64,000 bases of DNA from Balaenoptera acutorostrata (taxonomy: Eukaryota > Chordata > Mammalia > Artiodactyla > Balaenopteridae): positions 8,304,016 through 8,368,015 of the forward strand of contig NC_080070.1 in NCBI RefSeq assembly GCF_949987535.1, in the 5' to 3' direction. The position numbers were made by a program, and so were the translations under genes. This document shows, one piece after another, positions 11,976 through 23,150 of the stretch (the first letter of the stretch is position 1; the number at the start of each line of letters is the position of its first letter). The notes under the pieces are model-generated. The model ran no database searches. It saw only the letters and a list, made by a program, of their open reading frames with translations, and had not been told where the DNA came from.

Positions 11976-12478
11976 TATACAATGGAATATTATTCAGCCT
12001 TAAAAAAGAAAAATTTGACATTTGCAACAACATGGATGAGACTGGTGAGCATTATGCTAAGTGAAATAAGCCAGAGAAAGACAAATATTGCACAGTATCA
12101 CTTGTATGTGGAATCTGTAAGAAAAAAAAAAAGTCAAACTGCATAGAAACAGAGTAGAAAAGTGGTTGCCAGGGTTGGGGGTTGGGGAAATAGGCAGAGG
12201 TTGGTAAAAGGGTACAAACTTTTAGTTAGAAGATGGTAAGGTCTGAGGATCTAATGTATAACATGGTGACTACAGTTGATAGCACTATATTATATAACTG
12301 AAATTTGCTAAAAGAACAGAACTTGTGTTTTGACCAAAAAAAAAAAAAAGTTAATTACGTGAGGATGTAACTCAGTCCTTTCACAATGTATATATATCAA
12401 ATCATCACATTGTACACTTTAAATATATTACAATTTCATCTGTTAATTATAACCTAATAAAGCTGAAAAAAGCAATAA

Positions 12479-13255
12479 GACATAGATTTAAAACATTAAA
12501 ACTGAATATGTGTCTTCATATATGTATATATGTATATATATACATATGTACACATGATCTAATTTTTCCATTTTTATACTATGTTATACTTTTCATACTG
12601 TACAGTCCCATGAACAGAAACTTCTGTTAATTCCACTAGACTGTCAATATAAAGGGACAGACAGTATTTTTTATTATGTTTTTAGTGCATAGAATTTTGC
12701 ATAGCACACCCTGGATACTGAACATACACTTCTGAGTGATGAGTAAATGAATGGTTGTTTCTAAGACAATTAAAGTAAAATAATTATCTGAAAATTTACA
12801 TAAAAACATTAAATATAGCATTCAAATATCAATCATTAGCTGAAAGTAACCATGCTTTTCAGTACTAGAAATATACATAACCTTGAATATATAGAAGGAT
12901 AAGATGCATATCACCGAATCAATATTCAGTGATTTTCAAATAAATTCCATTAATGCCACTGCTTTCAGTAAAGTCCATAAAGTTGTCTTTTCTACTTACT
13001 GCCCTTTTTTCCTCCTGTATAATTGTAAGGCTGTGGTTAAAATGCAATGATATTATCTTCTACTCACAATAAAATTGACCTTTAACAGCTTTTATTATAT
13101 TTAAAATAATGCTAGGTCACTTGCGGGCTGTTTCCAGCAATATTGCAACATCTGAAATAAACCTAAATCTGACTTGAACAAAGTCTTGAAAGGTAAGTTA
13201 AGACTTTACAGAGGTCTCTGGAAGAAGCACCAAGATATAATTATGTTGCATGAGC
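12479..13255. other. AT-rich intron
   Basis: Apart from a near-palindromic alternating TA/GT run at 12519-12553, nothing was recognised. Confidence 0.4.
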
Positions 13256-13271
13256 CAAAGCAGAATATCTT

Positions 13272-13418
13272 TTTTTTTGTTTTTTAATTTTCTCATTCAT
13301 TCCATTTTTTATTTTTTATTTTTTTAACATCTTCATTGGTGTATAATTGCTTTACAATGTTGTGTTAGTTTCTGCTGTATAACAAAGTGAATCAGCTATA
13401 TGAATACATATATCCCCA
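13272..13418 (-). mobile_element. L1 3'-end insertion, 5'-truncated
   Basis: A T-rich tail followed by aacatcttcattggtgtata and gtgttagtttctgctgtata is the reversed L1 3' end. It is bounded by 16-bp duplications at 13256-13271 and 13419-13434 (caaagcagaatatctt / caaagcagactatctt). Confidence 0.92.
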
Positions 13419-13624
13419 CAAAGCAGACTATCTTAAAGTCATCTTTATTCACCTCTGCCCATATTTCACTGACCACTCTCTCCCCTTCTTTTTTTCTCCC
13501 CTGAAAGTATTTCATTCGTTTTCTTTCCTGTCTTCCTGTTCAACTCCTTTCCATCCCATTTTCCTCTCCATCTCTTCTAGATCTGCCCAGGCCCTTTCTA
13601 GTATAAATTGATAGAGCATCTGTA

Positions 13625-14036
13625 TTAGTAGGTAGGATTGTGTCCCCCAAATATACTTTCAAGTTTAACCTCTAGTATTAGTGATTGTGACCTTATTTGG
13701 AAATAGAATCTTTGCAGATATATTCAAATTAAGATGAGGTTGGAGTAGGGTTGGCCTTAATCCAGTGATTGATACCCTTGTAAGACAAGGGAAATTTGGA
13801 CCCAGAAGACACAGAGAGAATGCCATGTGATGCCTGAGGCAGAGACTGGGGTGACATGTCTACAAGCCAAGGAACACCAAGGATTGCTGGCCACTGCCAG
13901 GAGCTAGGAGAGAGAGCACAGCCCTGCCGACACCTTGATTTCAGATTTCTAGTCTCTAGAACTGTAAAAACATAAATGTTGGTTGCTTTAAGTCACCTAG
14001 TTTGTGGTGCTTTGTTACAGAAGCCCTAGGATAATA
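13625..14036 (+). mobile_element. MLT1-like LTR (ERVL-MaLR)
   Basis: Contains attgtgtcccccaaatatac, gtgaccttatttggaaatag, tctttgcagatatattcaaa and tagtctctagaactgtaaaa, the conserved MLT1 blocks in forward order. It is about 410 bp and has no internal sequence attached. Confidence 0.8.
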
Positions 14037-14469
14037 ATTCAGTTTGTCTCAGCACTTTTCAATTCTTTTCCCACTTACTCTGATCAGTACAACCAATAGA
14101 ATTGATCTTCCTTAGAAGGGGGAAGGGGCATCTATGGCCAATTAGATGCCAACATTTTTGTCCAACTCATAAAACTTAAATTATTTGACTACATGATCTT
14201 GCCCTTCTCAGGATGAATCATTCCCACTGCTCAGCCTGCTTTAGAGGACACTGATCTGAATACAAACTATTCTCAGGGAGATTTCACTTTAGGGAGAAGA
14301 GACAGAGGAACACACAAATTAAAATCGAGTGCAATTAGTGTTTCCCATTAACCTAAGAAAAAGTGAGCAAGAGGAGCACCCACGGAACAATCCTTACTTC
14401 CTCACATTTTAGACGGAGGAGGAGGACCACGTATATTGAAAATAATGTAGGACTGGAGAAAACTCACTG

Positions 14470-14600
14470 GACCAGAACTTGAAAGACCAGGTATCGGCAC
14501 AGGATTCCTCTGACACTTACTATGTGACCTTGGGAACACCACCTAACTTCTCTAAAGTCCTCAAGTGCAAAATGAAAAAAGTTGGACTAGATATTCTATA
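14470..14600 (+). repeat. MIR fragment
   Basis: The MIR core appears as cttactatgtgaccttggga, acttctctaaagtcctcaag and gtgcaaaatgaaaaaagttg in the forward direction. Confidence 0.75.
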
Positions 14601-14603
14601 AGG

Positions 14604-14780
14604 CAGTGTTTTTCAAACCGCAGGCTGAGATCTATCCGTAGATGGTCATTTTAATTTGGAGGATCATGTCCAGCATTAACAAAATAAGAAAAAGAATGAA
14701 AAAATAGGAGATAACAAAGCGCATCAGGCTCTGTGCACAGTAAAGGTAAGTAATATTTCATGAAGTTCAATTTCAGTTTT
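14604..14780 (-). mobile_element. hAT-type remnant, same family as 8509-8747
   Basis: Starts cagtgtttttcaaaccgcag, followed by a degraded gatctatccgtagatggtca segment. Read in reverse it resembles the 8.5-kb copy, including the aactgaaattgaact-like interior. The right end is decayed. Confidence 0.5.
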
Positions 14781-15107
14781 GTACACATGTGTTAAGTATC
14801 TGTGTTTATGTATGTTTGTACTTGGTTAACGTAACATGACTTTCTTTCTGTGGGTAACAGTTCACGTTTTTAAAATACACTGAGCTGAGTTCCCTTTAAG
14901 CACTGCACTGCTAATAACCTCTGATAATTAACATATCACCAGGTGGACTATATTATTATAGGCATGCATTTAATTACTTGAAGTATATTCAATTTAATGT
15001 GCCAATGATCTGTAATCATTGAAAAGGGAAAATTTAAATGTGCATGCTTCTGAGATATAAATATATTTTATATTTTGAACTAAACAATGAACTTAAGTTT
15101 TACATTG

Positions 15108-15945
15108 AGGGGGAGCAGAATATGCCACCCAAGAATGTACCACTTTGGCAAGTGGGTTATTTCAAGTGCAGATAATTGGGGCCCAGTAGACTCAGGAAGA
15201 GCTTTTTACCTCCCCCTTAATTGCCTAAAAAACTTTATAATTTATAAATATAAAAATAATTCATAATTCATATATTTCTGTGCCAGAAAGTGAGCTATTA
15301 CCAGAGATAACTTTTTTTTTTTTTTTAATTTTATTTATTTATTTATTTATTTATTGGCTGTGTTAGGTCTTCATTTCTGTGCGAGGGCTTTCTCCAGTTG
15401 CGGCAAGCGGGGGCCACTCTTCATCGCGGTGCGCGGGCCTCTCACTGTCGTGGCCTCTCTTGTTGCGGAGCACAGGCTCCAGACGCGCAGGCTCAGCAGT
15501 TGTGGCTCACGGGCCTAGTAGCTCCGCGGCATGTGGGATCTTCCCAGACCAGGGCTCGAACCCGTGTCCCCTGCATTGGCAGGCAGATTCTCAACCACTG
15601 CGCCACCAGGGAAGCCCCAGAGATAACTTTTTACATCAGAAAGACTTATCTGTGTGGCCTGGCAAGCATCTGTTTACCAAGCATTTGCTCTTCTCAACTT
15701 CCTGTGAATTGTTTTCCTCCCATTTGAAGCCTCAGACTCCTAACCCCTTCTCCTTAGCTCAGGATGGTATGTAAGCCTCAATGACCTGACTGCCAGAGAG
15801 TGCCGTAGTTTTATGGGATTTCTGCACGTATGAAATTTGTTTTTCTCCTGTAAATCTGTTTATATCAATGTAATTGTTAGACCAGCCAAAGAACCTAGAA
15901 GGAAGGAAAGGAAAAGTTTTCTGCCCATACAACATCAACATTACA
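15108..15945 (+). mobile_element. ERVL-like LTR, interrupted by a CHR SINE
   Basis: Starts gagggggagcagaatatgcc and continues ccaccc-aagaatgtaccactt, matching the copy at 19395 block for block. The second part holds ggatggtatgtaagcc (a TATA-like region near 15766) and the downstream tcctgtaaatctg segment. The SINE at 15317-15616 splits it, so the LTR is older. There is no internal coding region. Confidence 0.6.
15317..15616 (-). mobile_element. CHR SINE
   Basis: Reverse orientation: poly-T and a TTTA-repeat tail, then ggctgtgttaggtcttcatt, ending caccagggaagcccc. Flanked by perfect 16-bp duplications (ccagagataacttttt) at 15301-15316 and 15617-15632. Confidence 0.95.
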
Positions 15946-18493
15946 TTTTAGGTCTCCATGCCAATCTTACCCACCTACCTGGATTAAACCCAGTTTCAAA
16001 AATTGAAACTATACCACCTTAGGTTCTCATAACGACATTTCTTTTGAAGGCACACGTTGCTCTAAATTTTTGAACTGCTCTTTGACTTACTATTTTCCAT
16101 TAGAGTTTTCACTTTGAATTCAGCTGCTTATACATACGTTTCCAAACCACGACTACTCATCCCTGGCTATTCTTAACCCGCTGGCTCCAGATCTAGTACC
16201 TGCTACCCCCCAGTACCACCCTTTCCTCGTTTAGTCTAGGACATATACTCCAAGAAGCATAATGCTTCTTTTATTATACAGAGGTTTGGACAATTCTCTC
16301 TCCACTAAAACCTGTGGATGAATCTTCTTTCTCCTCTTTCCTTATTACAGAAAAAATATCCTGATTTACTCTCCAGAACATATTATAAATGTACCTTTCT
16401 GTACTTTTCCCTACTGCTGTCCTTTGAATCTCTTATAAGTTCTCACATTCTCCTGAGGGACATGTACAAACTTTTTTTTTTTTCCCCATTCCCTATTTAC
16501 AGAGCCCAATAGTTCACTTTTTGGGCTCCCGAGTGGGGTGGTTTGGGTAGAGCAGAGCTCACGCAGTCTTGCGGACTAGGATACGGGTGTGTGCAAGTTA
16601 CCTCAGCTTCCCCAGGGATGCCTAGAGGCTGCCTATTTTCCGAGGGAGAACTGACTTTGCCCAAGGGTGTTACAATGTTACAGCACATTAAAGATCAGCT
16701 GAACTGTCAACTTTGAAAGAGGCCTATTAGCAATGCAAATGTCAGCTTCCTGCGTTTGTGATAAGCACAATAAACAAAACTGCAAGGACTTTTTGTTTTT
16801 TCCCCTTTAGCTTTTCTAGGGGAACAGCTCAAACAATGATGTAAAAGCCAGTTCTCATGAGACTGAAGCTGGTTCATTTTACCTGTCTGATGTGTTAGCC
16901 AGCTGGATGGACTGCATTAATTGTAATGACACAGTCACAGCTGAGAACAGTCTTCAGCTTGCAAAGTCAGTGCGTGATAAGCTATTATTTCTTCACAACT
17001 GTGCTTGGCGTTCATCAGCTTTCCGCAACCCGTCCTGGGCTCTGGCTTGAAAGACCTCAGGATGCTGCAGAGCACAGGCATCCAAAGAGCCAGCTGACTG
17101 CAATCGCCTTCCTTTCTCCTCAAGCTCCTGATGGGTGGGAATTAGGACCTGACGGGAAAATGTCACTTGCATTTGGCTTCTGAGAGAAATCTAGCTAACC
17201 GTGTACCCATAGAAAATGACTGTTTTTCTTCTTGGTTATTGTTTCCAATTCAGATCACAGTTCCCTCGTTTTTCATATGGGCAGTGACAAGGTACTATTT
17301 ATCTTATATGAACCTCCACTCAACCCACAGTCCTGCGTGGAAGCCGTTCTTCTTGAAGCTTCTTATGAAGAAGTTCCCTGAATCCTGCTTGGGTTCCTTG
17401 ACTTGCAGCCCAGGGTCAAGCTTCTACGGAGTCCCCCCCAGCTTTTCTGGATTCTGTCTGACCTGGCAGAGTTGCACCAAACCTCCCTGATCTTTCCATC
17501 ATTAGAATGTCACTGAGGTCACTAATTCTGTTTCCTGATAAAAACCAATTTTCTTTCAAATTCCTCCTTTCTGGGAGAACAACAAGTTACCCTGAGCTGT
17601 AATTCATTCACATCTGTGTTCCTAGGTATAAGTTTCTTCTTAAGGATATCTTGAGCCAGACAGGATCACTCTCATAAAATCCATGGCTTTGGAGAGAAGA
17701 TATTTTTTTTTTCTGCAATAGACCTAAATCTTTATATGTATGTTTTCCTGTTCTGTGTGGTTCTCATCATCTTGCTTGCAAATTGTGCCTTTTTAAAATT
17801 TTTTTCTGGAATGGGAAGAATGAAATCCTAAATTCATCATGGAGGATAATTAGGATGAAAGAAAGTTTATAATGCGCTTTGAATAAACCATGACAAAATC
17901 TGCATAAACATGGGTTTGAGAAGAAGAGTTAATTTTTAAGTTATGTTGTTATTTTCCCCTTTCTTCCTAGACTGTGAGGCAAATTAAAAATTTTTGTATA
18001 GAAATGGTATTTAATTTGATCACTGGTCATTAAGCCAATAGAAACCATGTTTCCATCTGAAACCTTAACCATCTCCAGGGATTATGAAGACCAAATAAAT
18101 CCAAGTTTATTTTTTAAATTAATAATTTCAAAAAAAGAAAGCCATTTCTAACTTAGAGTCATAGAACTCCTGTTGTGGGCAGGGCACTCATTGTGCACTG
18201 CGTGAAGGTTCAATATTTCCCTTTGTAATGTGAGAGACCCAGTATGGCCGAGAACACCCCATGTGGCTTTGGCATGTCCTGGTCTCTCAGAGCTATTTCT
18301 CCCCACCCACTCTTATACAGGACTTGAGCCTTTGTCTCTCTCTAATAAAACCCAATTGCCCAGGCAACGCTACTGATCTACAAGAACAATTCCTCCCTCT
18401 TTGCGATAGGGACAGAGTAAAGGGACAAAGTAGGTGATTGAATAGTTAATCCCACTAGGGGGCTGTAAGTAAAGAGAAAGTATGGGAGCCCCC
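15946..18493. other. Unique intron with possible LTR debris at its right end
   Basis: No gene was seen. The stretch 16880-17150 is less AT-rich and keeps motifs such as gcattaattgtaatgacaca that resemble conserved non-coding DNA. The stretch 18170-18360 ends in aataaaacccaattgccc and may be retroviral LTR debris. Confidence 0.4.
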
Positions 18494-18929
18494 TGTAAGT
18501 TAATGATCACTCAAGAAAACAGGTTTGCTCAACCACAAAACCAAGCAGGCTTGCTTAGCAATAGAAGCATGCAACAGAAGCATGAGACATGCCCCCAAAC
18601 AATAAAACAATGGTGACATGAGACCCACATTCTGCCCAATGAACTCAGTCAATTAATGATTCCTAGGACATGTTCCTCTGCACACACTAAAAATAAAAAT
18701 ATAAGGAAAGGGTGACATTATATTAAAACCTGAAATGATTTACCATATTTTAGTATATGTTACTGCCTTTTTGCTCATTTCCATTGCTCCATAACAGTCC
18801 CTGCTTGACCGTGTAGGGACAAGAAAACTCACCCGCCTGACGTGGAGGAGGAGCTGATGATGGAAGCTTGTGTCTACTCAAGAATGAGGAAGAAGGTGGT
18901 CTTCTCCCTCTCCCCACTTTTCCTTTGAT

Positions 18930-18937
18930 TATAAAAA
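18930..18937 (+). promoter_or_regulatory. TATA box of the class I-like LTR
   Basis: TATAAAAA lies about 330 bp upstream of the LTR poly-A signal, but only about 95 bp once the L1 insertion and its duplicated target site are discounted, a normal LTR spacing. Confidence 0.5.
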
Positions 18938-18946
18938 TGAAGCCCA

Positions 18947-19178
18947 ACCAAATGTAAAATGGATGGCTGGTGGGAGGCAGCTGCATAGCACAGGGAGATC
19001 AGCTTGGTGGTTTGTGACCACCTAGAGGGGTGGGATAGGGAGGGTGGGAGGGAGGGAGATGCAAGAGGGAAGAGATATGGGAACATATGTATGTGTGTAA
19101 CTGATTCACTTTGCTGTGGAGCAGAAACTGACACACCATTGTGAAGCAATTATACTCCAATAAAGATGTTGAAAAAAA
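18947..19178 (+). mobile_element. 5'-truncated L1 3' end inside the LTR
   Basis: Contains ggtgggaggcagctgcatag, the G-rich 3' UTR tract and the terminal gcaattatactccaataaag before an A-tail. It is flanked by perfect 14-bp duplications (aaaaatgaagccca) at 18933-18946 and 19179-19192. Confidence 0.93.
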
Positions 19179-19394
19179 AAAAATGAAGCCCACTAAGTTC
19201 TTGGGGCACGGCACCCTCTTGCCCACCTGCTTGTAAGCCTCACAAGTGTCCTATTCTAATAAATCACTTCTTATCTATCAGTTTGCCTCTCGCTGAATTC
19301 TTTCTGTGCTGAGACATAAAGAACCGGAGCTCCTCAGAGCCCCCCAAGAAGCATTTCTGAGGTTTCATTTGGAGAGCCATACTTGACCATTGAA

Positions 19395-19960
19395 GGAGTA
19401 CAGAACATGCCACCCCGAAATATGTCGCTTTGATATACTGATTATTTTGAGCTGAAGGCACTTGAAAAACAGCCAATGCCTGGAAGAAGCTTTCCCTGAA
19501 CTCACCTTAGCTGCCTAAAGACAGATCCTCCAAAAGGAACTCAATTGTCATCAATCCCCTCCCTTGGAGTTTCATCAACCAGGGTGGATTGACTCATCAC
19601 AGAGAAGAAGACTAAAAGTTGACACCACACCCAGACAAACTTTTTCAAAAAAGATCATATCTCCCACCTATTCTTTTAAGTGCACATTCATCTTTCCTAA
19701 AGATCATTTACTCTGTCCTAAGAGGCCTCCATAACTCCTGCCTTTCCCCCACTAAGATGGTATATAAGCTCATAGCTCACCATATTTTGGGGTATTCACT
19801 TTTTTCTCCTGTGATGGCCCCATGTGTGTAATATGAAAAATTAATAAATATGTATACCTTTTCTCCCTGAATGTGCCTTTGGTCAGATTATTTCACAGAC
19901 CCAGCTATTGAGCCTAGGAAGGTAGAGGGAAAGATTTTCCTTCTCTACACCAACTATTCC
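19395..19960 (+). mobile_element. ERVL-like LTR, second copy
   Basis: Starts ggagtacagaacatgccacc and parallels the 15108 copy. It contains tatataag at 19761-19768 and aataaa at 19843-19848, a TATA to poly-A spacing of about 80 bp typical of an LTR. It ends near tagagggaaagattttcctt, matching aggaaaggaaaagttttctg in the first copy. No coding sequence is attached. Confidence 0.65.
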
Positions 19961-22189
19961 TAAAACCAGCTGAAATTTGGACCCTCTCCTGCTAAAGCCG
20001 CAAAGAAAACCTCCTATCATGGCTCATGTTCACGGTGTTCTGGTTATTTTCTACCACATAAACAAAGTTATCTGGTTTACTTGGAGGAATACCTTGGTAC
20101 TTAACTTCTTACTTCTTCCTGGTCTGCAACCTCCGCATGTTATTGATTCTTGAGTTTTCACTCATGCTTTTGGATTTTTGTGCATGACTTAAGTAAACCA
20201 AAAGGTCAATGTGGCAGCACAAGGTTAGGTGGGTGTTTCACCTTCCCTCCTTCCCAACCGAACCCTTGGTGGAGTGAGAGCCTTTTCACACTGATATCAG
20301 GTTAGAAGCTAGATTTGTTTACCTTGTTGGTGCTCTATCCTGAAGAAAGTGGCCTGCCTGAGGAACAGTCAAGGACAAGGTTTGCAGACCTCAACTGCTG
20401 TATATTTGTGTTGTGTGTTTGGAGGATGAGTAAGAAAAATATGGAGAATGGAGAAAGGACTCCTGGAACTACGTCCAAAGTACCCAGGTGGGAAAAGCAA
20501 AGAAAATAATTTAAAAATCATCTTTCAGAATCTGAGCATGTTTGTGATTGGCTATGGGGAAGAGTTTTGTTTGTGTGAGTTTCTTTTGTGATAATTAATT
20601 GTGCCTGAACACTCTTCCAGATGTTGTAGGCATGACAGCAGGCTTACATAAGTAATTCGTGGCTCTTTTTCTTATTCTCATGGCAATCAGCACATTTCCT
20701 TCCACTGTCCCGAAAGAAAAGCATTTTTTGAATCCTCAAAATTATACTTGACCCCTTTAAACCACAAATTTACTCTGTTTTACAGCTTTCCTGCTTTGTA
20801 CTGTAAATGCTGAGTGATTTAGACACAAATACACACAAAAAAATTTTGTTTCAGAGTTGAAAAGATCCAGGAAACTTAACTCTCTCCTTTCCTTCCTTCT
20901 TAATTATTTCAAATTGATTGAAAAAATTCACATCTTGCTCTGTTTCCTAGAAATTTAAAATTTATGTTAAAATTTTATCTATACTTACACCCATTGTATT
21001 TTTATAGATCCAAATCAGTCAGTGGCAAACAACATGAGTCTTTAAAAAAATATTTGCCATGATCCTACCAAAAGAAAGAAGAGTAAAACCATTATAAAAC
21101 ACCTCTAAGAGGAAAGAATTTTTTCCATCAATGTTTTAAAAAGAAATTTGGATAAAATTCTATGCAGTCTATTGAAGCTGTCAATGCAGAGAAGATATTA
21201 CACATTCCACCTTAACATATTCCTTTTGTGCATTTCAAGAACTATGCTTGGAAGCATCAAGCCTTAAATTATTCTGTAATTGGCAGGCAGCAAATAGCAA
21301 TTTCAAGTTCCAAGCAGTGCCAAGGCCAAATAGAAGACATTTATAATGGCCATGCCTAAAAAAAAAGTTTAGCTTGAAGGATTATCTACAAATTGAGCTA
21401 TAAACACAGTATTGCCAACACTGGGGAGAAATGAGGGGAAAAGAATTTGTTATCATCAAAGTATTTCACTTTGCAAAATAGGTGCGTATCTGTCCTACAA
21501 CCCTTTAAATGTTCTGGCCTATCATAAGTATTTATTTGGAATGGACGCTTAAGAAATTTGAAGCACATTTAAAACAACGGCAAACCAGAAAGGTAATTAA
21601 TGGTTTTAATTTTCCCCATTATGTGTAACAGTTGCCTGTAAAAGTACTGGCAAAACACAGACACTTGTCAATTTCCCTGAGCTTGTAAACATGGGCATAT
21701 GTCTCTTAACATTATTTTCTTTTCAATTAGGATTTTTAAAAAATCTTGCCCATAGGCAGATGGTCTTGTTAGAAACATGAAATGCTGTTTCTCTCATGTG
21801 TTGACATTTTCATGCCCTTTTTAATTGTTTTTAAGTAATAACACCCCTACTTTATGTATCACGAACATCTTGGAAAATCAGTAGTCAATGTAGGCTAATC
21901 ATACTACTTACTTATATTCCTAAACGTGGTATTTACTTCATGTGAGTGCCCACGGCTTGCACATAACAGACTATGGGCAACATTTTACATTTTTATATTA
22001 AATATTTCTGGAGAATATGGGTATTATGCTGTTTTGATTTTCAAAATGGTGCAAAGAACAATAAATGAGAATGAGAAGCTGGTATGCTAGATCTTCCATT
22101 AAATAGAAGATCCATTAGCATTTAGAACTGAAAGGTAGGACTTCTAGAAGTTATTCTTCCTGGAGATGAAGAGACCAGGAAAGTCCCAC
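19961..22189. other. Unique AT-rich intron
   Basis: No gene or repeat was recognised. The stretch 21180-21760 reads as unusually clean non-repetitive sequence that could be conserved (for example aggtaattaatggttttaat). Confidence 0.4.
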
Positions 22190-23150
22190 AGTGAGTATGT
22201 GTTCATTCCAGAAAAGCATTTGATTTAGCCAATCATAAAGTCTTTGTTGATACGTGGGGACATGGCTGAATGATGGAGATGCTGGGTGCATTCACCACTT
22301 AGGAGCTTCTGGAGAGAGACTGCTATTGGAGTATGTGTCACATGTCTGTTCTTGGACTTGTTCTGCTTAATATTATGAGCAACAACTTGGAAGAGAAAGC
22401 ATAATATGAAATCTGTGGGTGAGCCAAACGTGGACATTTCCATACAGCTTTCAGAGCAAGATTAATATGATCTAAATAGATTGGAAAATTAAAATAACAA
22501 CATCTAATCCAAGAGGATTAAGTGGAAATTTTTCTGGTTAAATTCAAAGTACAGAATAAAGATATATGACTGGACATCACTTCACGTAAAAATGATTAGA
22601 AGACTTTACACAAAAACGTCATCTGTGCCAGTAGTGAAATAAATGAAGTGGTATAAAAAGTTAATATACTCTTGGCATGTATTGAAGGATCTGGTATCCA
22701 AATCAAAGGAAGATATGTATAGTCCAACTGTATTCAGCCTTAATCAGGACATACGTGAATGTCTGCATTTATTTCTGGTTGCCATAATCAGAAGAACATT
22801 GAAAAATCTGATGGTATCAGTGGACAGTAAGATTCCAGAACTACTATGGAAACTGGGGATTTTCAGTCTGGAGATGTTTTAAAGACTTGACAGTAGTTTT
22901 CACAAACTTGAAGGACTGGGAAATAAGTGCATGCTTTCTGTATTTCTCCCTGCACTGGGCAGAGCTGGGATCACTGAATTTAAGCTATAGGAAGACAATT
23001 GTGACTCCAAGGAAATATGAAGCCTCCAAAACACTGATCATGCTCTAAACTGCTGCAGGAGATAATGATATATCCAAATAGGCTTCCACAGTAACTGGCT
23101 GGAATATGTCATGGGTGGGTTTCCTATAAAGGGTAGAAATTCAGGTGGGA
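22190..23150 (+). mobile_element. L3/CR1-clade LINE relic, about 960 bp
   Basis: Degraded text follows the order of a CR1/L3 ORF2 3' half. Near 22211 it encodes KAFDLANHKVFVD (RT motif A region, usually KAFDTVxHxxLL). Near 22351 it encodes LGLVLLNIMSNNLEEKA, the counterpart of the conserved LGPxLFNIxINDLEEKA block. Later, gaaactggggattttcagtctggag and cttgaaggactgg match the CR1 3' part. Frameshifts and stops are frequent. L2 shares some of these motifs, but the order fits L3/CR1 better. Confidence 0.65.

Larger units (their letters stand above)
10566..12466 (+). mobile_element. 5'-truncated L1, about 1.9 kb
   Basis: Plus-strand L1 ORF2 C-terminal text: [20 protein letters not shown], then [20 protein letters not shown], then [20 protein letters not shown], followed further on by ATMDETGEHY-type text and a 3' UTR with gtggttgccagggttggggg. 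Stops and frameshifts make it inactive. It is flanked by a 12-bp duplication (aaaaagcaataa at 10554-10565 and 12467-12478). An AT-rich microsatellite has grown inside it at 11897-11975. Confidence 0.9.
18494..19367 (+). mobile_element. Class I-like ERV LTR split by an L1 tail
   Basis: Begins tgtaagttaatgatcactca. It has a TATA box (tataaaaa at 18930-18937) and a polyadenylation signal aataaa at 19258-19263, followed by a U5-like ctcgctgaattctttctgtg. The order TATA, poly-A signal, U5 is what an LTR requires. An L1 insertion at 18947-19178 separates TATA from the poly-A site. Subfamily not assigned, and the ends are approximate. Confidence 0.6.

Noticed and set aside
15379..15774. 131-codon open frame on the plus strand
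   Set aside because: It is the antisense of a CHR SINE; the same peptide-like text recurs at 25198-25558 in another SINE copy.
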